Shown: piece by piece, positions 8,866 to 17,285 of the stretch
Position numbering within the stretch: the first letter of the stretch is position 1
Layout: every line of letters starts with the position of its first letter
The notes under the pieces: model-generated
Seen by the model: the letters and a program-made list of their open reading frames with translations, nothing else
Databases searched by the model: none
Told to the model about the DNA's origin: nothing
From: Azospirillum sp. TSH64
GTDB taxonomy: Bacteria; Pseudomonadota; Alphaproteobacteria; Azospirillales; Azospirillaceae
Length of the DNA stretch: 64,000 nt
Reading direction: 5' to 3'
Assembly (NCBI RefSeq): GCF_003116035.1
Contig: NZ_LGQW01000015.1
Coordinates: 6,057,475-6,121,474, forward strand
Position numbers and translations under genes: made by a program

Positions 8866-9366
8866 TTAAATCACGATCGAAGTATCCAACCTTGACCAAT
8901 AACCATCGTCTAAGCGAATAATTTCATCTTCGCCGAGATAAGCCCTTGACTGAACCTCGATCAAGTGTAGTGGCACCTTTCCTGAATTTTCCAGCCGGTG
9001 CGTCGTTCCCATCGGGATGTAGACGGACTGGTTCCCGGAGACGAAGATCTCCTCCTCCCCGCGTCTGACCAGCGTCGTACCCTCGACCACGATCCAGTGC
9101 TCCGCCCGGTGTTGGTGCATCTGCAAGGACAGCCGCTCGCCCGGCTTGGCGGTGATCCGCTTGACCTGGAAACGGCTGCCACGGTACGAGCCCCAGGGGC
9201 GGTGCACGGTCTTGTGCAGGGCGTGCTCGTCGCGCCGCTCGGCCTTGAGGTGGTCGACGATGTGCTTCACGTCCTGCGCGTGGTCAGTGGCCAGGGTGGC
9301 ATCGTCGGTGGCGATCACCATCACATCCTCCAGCCCGACCACATTCCCCCTGATCTGCCCGGTCAT
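8866..9366 (-). CDS. Stand-alone C-terminal half of mannose-1-phosphate guanylyltransferase/mannose-6-phosphate isomerase (cupin)
   Basis: The protein has 166 residues. NVVGLEDVMVIATDDATL matches the end of the guanylyltransferase core of bifunctional ManC/AlgA proteins. HRPWGSYRGSRFQVKRITAKPG and LQMHQHRAEHWIVVEGTT are the type II phosphomannose isomerase cupin with its metal-binding His residues. The usual ~470-residue protein has an N-terminal nucleotidyltransferase with a GxGxR-type motif, which is absent here. The start is ATG 9366, in ATGA overlap with the stop of the glycosyltransferase upstream, so the shortened form is translated as a unit. It may supply isomerase activity only, with GDP-mannose synthesis elsewhere, or it may be a relic. 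Confidence 0.8.
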   Translation of the reverse strand: MTGQIRGNVVGLEDVMVIATDDATLATDHAQDVKHIVDHLKAERRDEHALHKTVHRPWGSYRGSRFQVKRITAKPGERLSLQMHQHRAEHWIVVEGTTLVRRGEEEIFVSGNQSVYIPMGTTHRLENSGKVPLHLIEVQSRAYLGEDEIIRLDDGYWSRLDTSIVI

Positions 9367-11396
9367 CGGACCGCACCCGCCTGTGCCGACCAGCCCAGCA
9401 GGGCGGCATATCCCGCGCCGACCGCTGCCGGCGCGTAGGTCGCCGCCGTCAGCCTCTGCCCCTGCTCGGCCAGCCGTCGGCGCAGCCAATCATCCTCGAC
9501 CAGCCGCCGCATCCACCAGGCGGCGTGGGCTCCATCCGGCTCGGCCCACAGCTGGCCGCCGGCGAACGGGTATTCCTGCGGCGACACCGGGCGCAACCGG
9601 TGGTCGACCAGCGCCGCGCTGCCCGGTGTCGTGAAGTCCATGTTGCCCGAGAAGCCGGTGACGACTACCGGCTTGCCCAGCATCATCGCCTCGGCGATCC
9701 CGCGCCCGAAACCCTCGGCCCGGTGCAGCGAGACGAAGGCATCGCACGCCCGGTAGAGGTCGAGCACCGCGCCCCGGCTCAGCGTCTCGTCGATGATGGT
9801 GATGCGCCGGTCGGCCCGGGCCTCCTCCAAAAGCGCCTGCCAAACCGGGTTCTCCGGCGTCCCGCGCATCGCCTTGACCACCAGCCCGACCGGCTCATGC
9901 CCAAGCGGGAAGGCCTGCTTGAAGGCCCGCACGCAGGCCTGCGGGTTCTTCCGGGCCAAGCTGGACAGGACGTCGAAGGAAAAGACGAAGAGGAAGCGGT
10001 TCTCGGGCAGACCGAAGTCACGCCGGCTCAGCCCCGCGGTCGCGTCCACCGCAACCGCCATGGGCAGGTGCCGCACCGGCTTCGGGCTGCTCTTGGCAAA
10101 GGCCTCGTAGGTGTAGCGGCTCGACCCCCAGACCTCGTCGACGAGGTCATAGGCATGGTGCCACTCCTTGGGCCACTCCGGCAGCTCCCATGGCCAATAG
10201 CCGATGGTGCGGCGCCCGTCGAACAGCGCCGATCCTTCCACCGCGGCGAGGCGCGCGGTCTCGATGCCGGTCGTGCACAGCAAATTGACCGCATAGGGAA
10301 GCCGGTCGGTGATCAGCGCATCGACGCTGTCGTCGCCCTGGCACACCTCGCGCCCGGGCTCGACATTGTAGATGCTGAAGGGAATGCCGGCCGCCTGCAT
10401 GGCGAGCGCCGCCATGCGGACATCCTCGCCGATGCCGAACTGCCCGCGGGCGTAGCCGATCAGGTTGAGGCCGAACGGCAGAGTGCGGTGGCTCGCCTGG
10501 ACCGCAGGCGCCTTCATGGTCGCCGGGGGGGCCCTGTCCAGCATGTCCCTGTCCAGCATGTCCATATCGGCCAGCCGCTTGAGGATCAGGGAATGGTCAG
10601 GCCCCTCAATGCGCGCCCATCGAGCGAATTCGGGGCCGAGCGGGTCCGCGAAGCGCGCCTGGAGGGCGGCGTCGCTGGACCAGATCATCGCCAGGACCGG
10701 CGGCAGCCGTGGAGCCCCGGGGACGGGGACGAGAAGGGCGCGCGCCTGGGGGGCATCAACGATGTCGGCCAGCTGCGTCTCGGCAAGACCTTGCGTGAAG
10801 TACCACACCAGGAAGGCGAGGCGCCCGCTGTGGGCATCCAGCGGAAAGCGCGTCTGGAGGTCCGGACGCCGCAGCCACAGCTGCACCATCAGGCGGGTGA
10901 TCGCCAGGGTGCCGAAGGCGGGGACGCGCCCGTCCGGCTCGTTCAGGAAACGCTTCTGCTCCTCGGTGACGAAACGGCCGAGGCGCAGTTCGGCCGAGCC
11001 CTGGATGAAATACCACCAGACGAAGCCTTGCTGGCACTCCACCGTCCGCAGGTCGAAGGCGTCCTGCAGGTCGGGCCGCATGGTCCGGACCAGCGTCATG
11101 AAGCGGGTCAGCGTCGGGCGCACCTCCGGGAGAGCCTCCGCCGCCGGCTCGGTCAGGAGATACGGGGAGACGGCAAAATCCGTCTCCGCCAGCGCGCGGT
11201 ACTCGCGCGCGCCGTTCAGCAGCAGCCACCATTCGAAGCGTTCCAGGTCGTCCCCGCACAGCGCGCGCAGGTCGGGTCGGGTCAGCCAGATGGTCTGCCC
11301 GACCCCGCCCAGCCGCGGGCGCGCCGACGCGCCGGTGCGCTCGGCGGTGTTCTCCGACATTTCGACCGGGGAAATGGGGTTCACGGAACCATCCAT
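9363..11396 (-). CDS. GT4 glycosyltransferase with alpha-helical N-terminal half
   Basis: The protein has 677 residues from ATG 11396; an upstream TTG at 11450 and an ATG at 11360 are alternatives, and none has a strong ribosome site. The N-terminal ~290 residues are three similar helical units with motifs such as FVWWYFIQGSAELRL and FLVWYFTQGLAETQLADI. The C-terminal ~370 residues form a GT-B family 4 domain: LIGYARGQFGIGEDVRMAA, then FLFVFSFDVLSSLARKNPQA, and VSLHRAEGFGRGIAEAMMLG (EX7E catalytic/nucleotide-sugar motif). It is the first gene of the downstream run and is coupled to the cupin gene by ATGA. Confidence 0.85.
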   Translation of the reverse strand: MDGSVNPISPVEMSENTAERTGASARPRLGGVGQTIWLTRPDLRALCGDDLERFEWWLLLNGAREYRALAETDFAVSPYLLTEPAAEALPEVRPTLTRFMTLVRTMRPDLQDAFDLRTVECQQGFVWWYFIQGSAELRLGRFVTEEQKRFLNEPDGRVPAFGTLAITRLMVQLWLRRPDLQTRFPLDAHSGRLAFLVWYFTQGLAETQLADIVDAPQARALLVPVPGAPRLPPVLAMIWSSDAALQARFADPLGPEFARWARIEGPDHSLILKRLADMDMLDRDMLDRAPPATMKAPAVQASHRTLPFGLNLIGYARGQFGIGEDVRMAALAMQAAGIPFSIYNVEPGREVCQGDDSVDALITDRLPYAVNLLCTTGIETARLAAVEGSALFDGRRTIGYWPWELPEWPKEWHHAYDLVDEVWGSSRYTYEAFAKSSPKPVRHLPMAVAVDATAGLSRRDFGLPENRFLFVFSFDVLSSLARKNPQACVRAFKQAFPLGHEPVGLVVKAMRGTPENPVWQALLEEARADRRITIIDETLSRGAVLDLYRACDAFVSLHRAEGFGRGIAEAMMLGKPVVVTGFSGNMDFTTPGSAALVDHRLRPVSPQEYPFAGGQLWAEPDGAHAAWWMRRLVEDDWLRRRLAEQGQRLTAATYAPAAVGAGYAALLGWSAQAGAVR

Positions 11397-11523
11397 CAGG
11401 CGGATGTCCAATGGCACGGGCCTAGAGCACGCTGCGTGAGAGGCCGGCAAGGCTTGTGCACGATCGGGAAGGCCCGATGGCTTGGAGGATTCGGCACCCT
11501 GTCCCTCGCCTCATGGCTTCGTC

Positions 11524-14208
11524 TCACAGCGTCATCCTCACGAAGGGCAACGCGATGCGGTTGAAGGCCGGGTTGTGGAACGGATCCTCCAGATACTCCG
11601 ACCAGTCGGCCCGCAGCCGGTTCAGGTCGTTCTGATGGACGTCATGCGCGGCTTGACCGAACAGGTATCCGCGCGTCTTCGATTCATGGTGGTACAGGCA
11701 GACGGCGGGATCATAGACCACCCGCCGCCCGGCCTTGCGCGCCGCCAGACAATAGGTGATGTCGTTCCAGTTGACGGGCCAGCCGGCATCGAAGCCGCCG
11801 ACCTCCTCGAACACCGCCCGGTGGGTGATCAGGCAGGCGCCGGTCACCGCGGCGGCGGAGCGCAGCACGAGGTTGCGGCCGAGATAGCCGCCTTCGTCGC
11901 CGCGCACGCCGATCGCCTCATGCACCGCCCCCTGCTCCTGGCTGGTGACCACGCCGGCATGCTGGATGCTGCCGTCGCCGTAGAGCAGGCGCGCGCCCAC
12001 CACCCCCACCTCGGGCAGGCGCAGCGTCGCCACCGCGCGGGCCAGCCAGCGGGGGTCGGCGGCCATGGCGTCGTCGTTCAGGAAGACCAGCACCTCGCCG
12101 CTCGCCTGGGCGGCGGCCAGATTGTTCATCAGCGCCCAGTTGAAGGGACCGCGATAGGGCATGACGTCGACGCCGCGCTGGGCGCGCATGGCGGCGATCA
12201 GCCCGACGCTGTCGGGATCCTCGTTCTCGTGGTCGATCACCAGGATCTGCAGCGGCCCGCCATAGGCTTGGCGGGTGCGCAGCAGGGAATCCAGGCAGTT
12301 GCGCAGCAGGACCGGAGAGTTGCGGGTCGGCACGATGATGCTGACCGGCGGCAGATCGGCCGCGGGGAACTCGATGTCGCAGGCCTCGACCAGGGTCTGG
12401 CCGGCCTCGCCATCCTCGCTGACCAGCGGCGCCCGCCGCGCCCGCAGCTCCAGGCCGCGGCGTCCGGCCCAGGCCTCGACCGCCGCCGGCTCGCCGGCCA
12501 GCAGGCGGGGCAGGCCGGCGGGGTCGCGCAGGTCGACGGCCTGCTCCAGCCCGTAGAGCACCGATGCGATGTGGCGGATGCCGCCCGACGCGGCGCAATC
12601 GGCCAGCCGCAGCATCAGGTCGTGCATCCCGGACGGCGGCACCCCGTCGGCGACGGCGAAGGCCTTCAGCAGCGCGTCCGCGGCCACCATGGCGATCGGG
12701 CCGAGATAGTCGTAGGCCAGCAGCATCACCGGGTCGAAGTCCGGCTTGAACACCGGGAGGAGCTGCGCGGCCTTGCCGCCGCGGCCGGCGATGGCGACGT
12801 CATGGTCGCTGTAGGCGACGGCGGCGCGGCCGGCGGTCCCCGGCTCCAGCGCGCCGAGGAAGGCGGCCAGCGCGTCCGGCCGCAGGATGCCGGCGCGGCC
12901 GACCAGCAGATGGCCGCCGGCCGCCGCCAGGGCGGGATGGCCGGCCAGCAGGCGGGGCAGGGCCGCCGGGGCTGCGACCACCAGGCGGCCGGCATCCTCC
13001 AGCGGGCGGAGCAGCGCCCGCGCCTCGTCGCCGAGGCCGCCGCCGTCACTGTCGCCGCCGTCATCATCGTCCAGCACCGTCACCATCCAGCGGCCATGCG
13101 ACTGCGCAGCCAGCGAGGCGAGCATGCGGCGCAGCGGCGCCGGCGCCAGGGCGCCCCCGTCCACAGGATGAGGCCACAGGATGAGGTTGACGGTGACGTC
13201 CGCCGCGGCGGCGGGAATGGCCTGTCCGGCCGGCGGGCGGTGGCAGGCCAGCAGTCCCTGCGCCTTCAGGCTGCCATAGGCCGACAGCGGCGGGCTGATA
13301 TTGCGCAGGGCATGGGGAAGCTGCCGCTCCAGGCTGGCGAGGGTTTCCTTCACCGACTGGATGGCGGCCAGCATCTGGCCGAGCTCGTCGAGGGCGGCCG
13401 GCAAATTGCTCTTGACGTAGAGGTCGCTGCCGAAGGGGGCCTTGGACTGGGCGTCGCAGACCCGCAGCATCGCGCCGCGGGCGGCGAGGTCGGCATGGGC
13501 CGTCGGGATGTCGAAGCTGAAGCCGTGCTCGCCGCCGCTGCCGATGCGCTCGCCCAGGCCGGGGACGAAGCGGTCGCAGCACGCCGCGCCGATGAAGCGG
13601 CCGCCGAGCGTCAACTCCAGCACGATGCGCTCGGAAAAATCGCTGGCGTTGGCGCACCAGCCCGACACGGTGCCGGCTCCGCTGTGCGACAGCTCGCCGA
13701 TCAGGCGGCGGGTGGGGGCGAGCTCCAGCGCCGCCAGCCGGCCCTCCAGGCCGCAGCCGGCCAGCCAGTCGCCCACCCCGGCCGGCAAGCCGGCGCGGAA
13801 GCCGTCGTCGCGCAGGATGGTCAGCAGCCAGAAGCGCCAGGAACGGCTGGTGGCAAGGCGCTCGCGCGCGGCGGCCGACAGGGGCAGGCGGTCCAGCGCC
13901 CAGTGCCTCAAGGCCTCGTCCGGCGCCGGTGCCAGGACGATGTGCGGCAGCACCGCCGTGCCGGTGAGGTTGGCGACGACGCCGTTGAGGAACTCCTTGC
14001 GCATCAGGTAGAGGCCGAGGAATTCACCGAGAGTGCAGCCGGTGGCGGCGGTGATCTCCTCGACGCTGGCCGGCTGGCGGCCGAAGAAGAGGCGATAGCC
14101 GTTGAACGCATCCTCGAGGCTGGTGCGCGCCGCGGTGCCCCGGCCTTGCGCCGGCGCCGCTGCGTTCCCAACCAGCTTCAGACCGCCATCCATCCCCATC
14201 TTCCCCAT
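11524..14208 (-). CDS. Large GT2 glycosyltransferase with DUF4214-like and beta-sandwich modules
   Basis: The protein has 894 residues. Residues ~30-75 (AFNGYRLFFGRQPASVEEI ... YLMRKEF) resemble DUF4214. Residues ~170-240 hold a G-W beta module (VSGWCANASDF, LGGRFIGAACCDRF, HGFSFDIP). The C-terminal ~280 residues are a family 2 GT-A domain: PPVSIIVPTRNSPVLLRNCL, VLVFLNDDAMAADPRWLARA (NDD metal site), and YLGRNLVLRSAAAVTGACL followed by FEEVGGFDAGWPVNWNDI. A degenerate GT2-like segment lies in the middle (AVAYSDHDVAIAG). It is thus a polymodular transferase, probably a rhamnosyl-type or polymer-building enzyme. ATGs at 14199 and 14193 are alternative starts. Confidence 0.85.
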   Translation of the reverse strand: MGKMGMDGGLKLVGNAAAPAQGRGTAARTSLEDAFNGYRLFFGRQPASVEEITAATGCTLGEFLGLYLMRKEFLNGVVANLTGTAVLPHIVLAPAPDEALRHWALDRLPLSAAARERLATSRSWRFWLLTILRDDGFRAGLPAGVGDWLAGCGLEGRLAALELAPTRRLIGELSHSGAGTVSGWCANASDFSERIVLELTLGGRFIGAACCDRFVPGLGERIGSGGEHGFSFDIPTAHADLAARGAMLRVCDAQSKAPFGSDLYVKSNLPAALDELGQMLAAIQSVKETLASLERQLPHALRNISPPLSAYGSLKAQGLLACHRPPAGQAIPAAAADVTVNLILWPHPVDGGALAPAPLRRMLASLAAQSHGRWMVTVLDDDDGGDSDGGGLGDEARALLRPLEDAGRLVVAAPAALPRLLAGHPALAAAGGHLLVGRAGILRPDALAAFLGALEPGTAGRAAVAYSDHDVAIAGRGGKAAQLLPVFKPDFDPVMLLAYDYLGPIAMVAADALLKAFAVADGVPPSGMHDLMLRLADCAASGGIRHIASVLYGLEQAVDLRDPAGLPRLLAGEPAAVEAWAGRRGLELRARRAPLVSEDGEAGQTLVEACDIEFPAADLPPVSIIVPTRNSPVLLRNCLDSLLRTRQAYGGPLQILVIDHENEDPDSVGLIAAMRAQRGVDVMPYRGPFNWALMNNLAAAQASGEVLVFLNDDAMAADPRWLARAVATLRLPEVGVVGARLLYGDGSIQHAGVVTSQEQGAVHEAIGVRGDEGGYLGRNLVLRSAAAVTGACLITHRAVFEEVGGFDAGWPVNWNDITYCLAARKAGRRVVYDPAVCLYHHESKTRGYLFGQAAHDVHQNDLNRLRADWSEYLEDPFHNPAFNRIALPFVRMTL

Positions 14209-14644
14209 CCCGACGGTCAGGCCCGATCCCTCCGGATGACATACCGGAGGATGCAGTGACCGACCTCCATCACCTCTGATCCAGCCGTGGCAGTCAGTGC
14301 CAAGTTCCTATTCCGAGTCCCCAACCTTGGATGGGAACGCCAAATGGAATATCAGGGTAACTCCTGATCGGTCTATAGCCAAAGGACAAAAAGAAAATCA
14401 ACCTTATTGTGTGGTTGTATAACTCATGTGACAATACAAGCGCACCAAATATAGATTTCTCAATCTTCGGTTAAGGATATTGTGTTTGCAGGGCGGGGGA
14501 GCATGAGAGAGCCGCTGTAGGTGGGGGAGAGGCGCGGAGCGAAGGATTAAAGAGGCTTCCGCCAAGTCTCATCTTGAATTGGCAGGGTATGGCGGGCTCC
14601 GGGGAGCCACCCTGCGGCATGCGGTCGCAGGGCTTGTCGGGCGA
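14209..14644. other. AT-rich intergenic region, probable promoter
   Basis: This 436-base gap separates two minus-strand glycosyltransferase genes. About 14281-14480 is strikingly AT-rich against its surroundings. It is the natural place for the promoter of the 14208 gene and the transcript end of the 14645 gene. No convincing -35/-10 pair, hairpin with T-run or small gene could be assigned by eye. Confidence 0.4.
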
Positions 14645-16957
14645 TCATGCCTCCGCCATGGCTGAGACGCCGCTTTCCAACAAGGCATGAATCCGGGAGG
14701 CATAGAGGTCTTGCAGCACCGGGCGGGCAAAGCGGCTGCGGGCGACGGCCATGCCCGCCGTCGCCCGCCGTCTGGCCTCGCCGCGATCTTCCCACACCTG
14801 CCGCATCGCCTCGGCGGCCAGGCCGACATCGGGCTCGAACCAGCGGGCGCCGGGGGTGACGCCGAGATATTCGTCGCTCTCCAGATAGCGTTCCCGGCCA
14901 CCGACCAGGAAGGCGGTCTCGTCGCTCATGTAATCGAGGTTGGCCGAATAGCGGGAGGCGATGACCGGCTTGCCCATCATCATCGCCTCCACCATGGTGT
15001 AGCCGAAGCCTTCCGCCCGGTGCAGCGAGACATAGGCGTCGCAAGCGCGCATCTCGGCCAGGGAATCGGCGTATGACAGCTCGCGGTCGCGCACGAGGAT
15101 GCGGGGGTCGCTCCCGACCAGACGGTCGAGCTCCAGCTTGTGGGCGAGGTCGGCGACGCCCCGGCTGGCCTGCCGATAGCGGATGCGCAGGACGAGCCGC
15201 ACCCCGGTCTCGCGGGGGAAGGCTTTCCGGAAGGCGCGGGCCACCGCCAGCGGGTTCTTGCGCGTGTACCAGCTGCGGGCATCGAAGCAGAAATAGAAGG
15301 TGAAGGGTTCGGCCTTCGGCCGCTCGCCGGCGGCGGCCTTCAGCACGCGCTCGTCGACGCAGTTGGGCACGACATGGATGGGACCGCTGAAATGCTGGGC
15401 CAGCGCGTCGGCGCAGAAGCTCGACATCGTCCACAGCTCGTCCATCAGCTCCAGCGTCAGATGGGCCGAGCGGGGCAGGGTGCTGGTCTCCCACAGGAAG
15501 AAGCCGATGTTGTAGGCCCCGGCGAAGCGTTCCAGCCCATGGTTGATCATGTCGCCCGGCGCGCCCAGCAGGCCGAAATGGATCAGGTTGACCGGGTAGA
15601 GCTCCTCGCCGGTGTGGCGGCCGGGTACGGCCATCATCGGCATCGTCACGCCGAAGCCGGTGTCCTGCAGGATATCGCGGGAGAACAGGGCGTTGCGGCT
15701 GATGCCGGTGCCGCCGTCGAAATAGCCGAACAGGTTGACGCCCTTGGCCTGGGCCGTGCGCGGCAGGTGGCGCACCACCGGCGCGCGCTGCCGCTGGCAC
15801 AGCGCCGAAAGGCTCAGGCTCTGCGCCCCCGGGACGCCCAGCCGCGCGTAGAAATAGGCAAGCCCGGTCATGACCTGCCCTTCATGCCGGACCGGCGCGT
15901 CCAGCAGGGCGCGCACCTCCGGGGTCAGGAACAGATCGTCGAGATTCCAGCGCACCAGCCACAGCGAGATCGCCAGCAGCAGAAGAAACAGCGTCCGGTC
16001 GTCCTGCAGATCGAAGGCGGCGGCGAGATCGGGGTCGCGGCCATGCATGCCGGCGTAAAAGCGCGAGATCAGCCCATGGCGGTCGATCCCAGCCGGTGCA
16101 TTCAGCTCCTCCACATGCCGCGGCGCCAACGCCTGCTTGGGGAGGCGGGCCTTGCCGAACATCCAGTGGGTCAGATCGCACAAGGCGTCCGTCCCGCTGT
16201 CCGCCGCCATTCCTGCCGCCGGCTGGTAGGCCGAGAACAGGCGCGAGCGGAAGTTGCCGGCGGCGTCCTCGTCGCCCGAAGCCAGATAGGCCGTCACGTC
16301 GGCCGGCAGCGGGCACCAGGCATGATCGGCCAAGCCGAAGCGCTCGGCGTGCAGCACCAGGAAACGGGTCAGGTCGGCGGCGCTGCGCAGATGGAAATTG
16401 GGCGCTTCCTGCAAGCGGTGGAGCTGGTGCGCCAGAAAACCGCCGACGGTCAGCTCGGCCCCCTCGAAGCCCTCGGCGGGGCGGATCAGCCGCGCATCCT
16501 CCGCCCGGTCGCGTCCGCGCTTGGTCTGGCTGGCCGCCTTGGACAGCGCGTTCACGCACAAGGCCTGGCGCTCCGGCGTCATGCCGGACAGCGCCTTGTC
16601 GATAACCGCCCGGCGGAGATTGGTGACGAGGGGAGCGCCCGGGATCGACGCCGCCGTCCCGTGGATTTTGACGTCCACGCAGCAGTCCTCGGTCGACAGC
16701 AGGCCCTCGGGCAGGGGAATGTTGAAAGCGAGAAAGCCGTTGCGGCCGGACAGGTTGGTCAGCGCCTTGTGATGCTCGTTGCAGGCATGGGTGCCGAGAA
16801 AACGGCCGTCGACGTACAGGTCGACCAGACATTCCTTGGCAGGGTTGCTTTGGTTGTGCAGCCAGCCGTAGATCTTGCGGCTGGTCACGAACTCCAGCCG
16901 GCCCTGGTAGGTGGCACTCTCCTGGGCGACGGCCCTGAACGGACTGAGCGCGTTCAT
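14645..16957 (-). CDS. GT4 glycosyltransferase with N-terminal beta-sandwich and helical domains
   Basis: The protein has 770 residues from ATG 16957. Residues ~20-110 are a G-W beta module (SRKIYGWLHNQSNPAKE, VDLYVDGRFLGTHAC, NGFLAFNIPLPEG). Residues ~130-380 are helical. The C-terminal ~370 residues are a GT-B family 4 transferase: VNLFGYFDGGTGISRNALF, NIGFFLWETSTLPRS, FYFCFDARSWYTRKNPLAVA and VSLHRAEGFGYTMVEAMMMG (EX7E). It resembles the 9363 gene in the GT part but carries a different front end, suggesting module swapping. It probably starts its own transcription unit from the AT-rich DNA at 17018-17230. Confidence 0.85.
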   Translation of the reverse strand: MNALSPFRAVAQESATYQGRLEFVTSRKIYGWLHNQSNPAKECLVDLYVDGRFLGTHACNEHHKALTNLSGRNGFLAFNIPLPEGLLSTEDCCVDVKIHGTAASIPGAPLVTNLRRAVIDKALSGMTPERQALCVNALSKAASQTKRGRDRAEDARLIRPAEGFEGAELTVGGFLAHQLHRLQEAPNFHLRSAADLTRFLVLHAERFGLADHAWCPLPADVTAYLASGDEDAAGNFRSRLFSAYQPAAGMAADSGTDALCDLTHWMFGKARLPKQALAPRHVEELNAPAGIDRHGLISRFYAGMHGRDPDLAAAFDLQDDRTLFLLLLAISLWLVRWNLDDLFLTPEVRALLDAPVRHEGQVMTGLAYFYARLGVPGAQSLSLSALCQRQRAPVVRHLPRTAQAKGVNLFGYFDGGTGISRNALFSRDILQDTGFGVTMPMMAVPGRHTGEELYPVNLIHFGLLGAPGDMINHGLERFAGAYNIGFFLWETSTLPRSAHLTLELMDELWTMSSFCADALAQHFSGPIHVVPNCVDERVLKAAAGERPKAEPFTFYFCFDARSWYTRKNPLAVARAFRKAFPRETGVRLVLRIRYRQASRGVADLAHKLELDRLVGSDPRILVRDRELSYADSLAEMRACDAYVSLHRAEGFGYTMVEAMMMGKPVIASRYSANLDYMSDETAFLVGGRERYLESDEYLGVTPGARWFEPDVGLAAEAMRQVWEDRGEARRRATAGMAVARSRFARPVLQDLYASRIHALLESGVSAMAEA

Positions 16958-17285
16958 CGCGCCTCTCCCGGCACGGCGGCCCGCCCGCGGCAAGGGCGAT
17001 GGCGCGTTGAAGCGCACCGGAGCAGGCTCAACCCGTAGACCGTCGGGGATGTGGAAACGGTCAAAAGAAATTTAGAGACCAAAGTATTTCTCGGCATTGC
17101 GTCAGCCATACCAACAAAGGAATATCCTTAAGCGGTATGCTAGCAAAGTTGCTTACGACCTGGTTAGGGATTTTGCATCAAGTTGCAACTTTGAAACACG
17201 GTCGTTGCGCGACGATGCATGCTTAGATAGGCCTGCGGCGGAAAGCGGACCGGGACTAAGGACGTGTCCTCGTCCCGGTCCGGGC
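16958..17285. other. Intergenic region, AT-rich, probable promoter of the 16957 gene
   Basis: The 328-base gap includes an AT-rich stretch from 17060 to 17200, in contrast to the GC-rich genes. It contains CAAAGTTGC near 17135 and its complement GCAACTTTG near 17184, a spaced inverted repeat. The region would carry the promoter for the minus-strand gene starting at 16957. No further gene is visible. Confidence 0.35.
17247..17281 (-). terminator. GC-rich stem-loop just past the GT41 gene
   Basis: GGACCGGGAC at 17247-17256 pairs with GTCCCGGTCC at 17272-17281, and an inner AGGAC/GTCCT extends the stem. It begins 5 bases after the stop codon of the minus-strand gene ending at 17286. The position suits a transcription terminator, but there is no U-tract, so a Rho-independent role is uncertain. 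Confidence 0.5.

Noticed and set aside
11482..14259. 925-codon plus-strand frame opposite the GT2 gene
   Set aside because: Composition is typical of an antisense shadow (His/Gln/Arg-rich); the minus strand has clear GT2 motifs.
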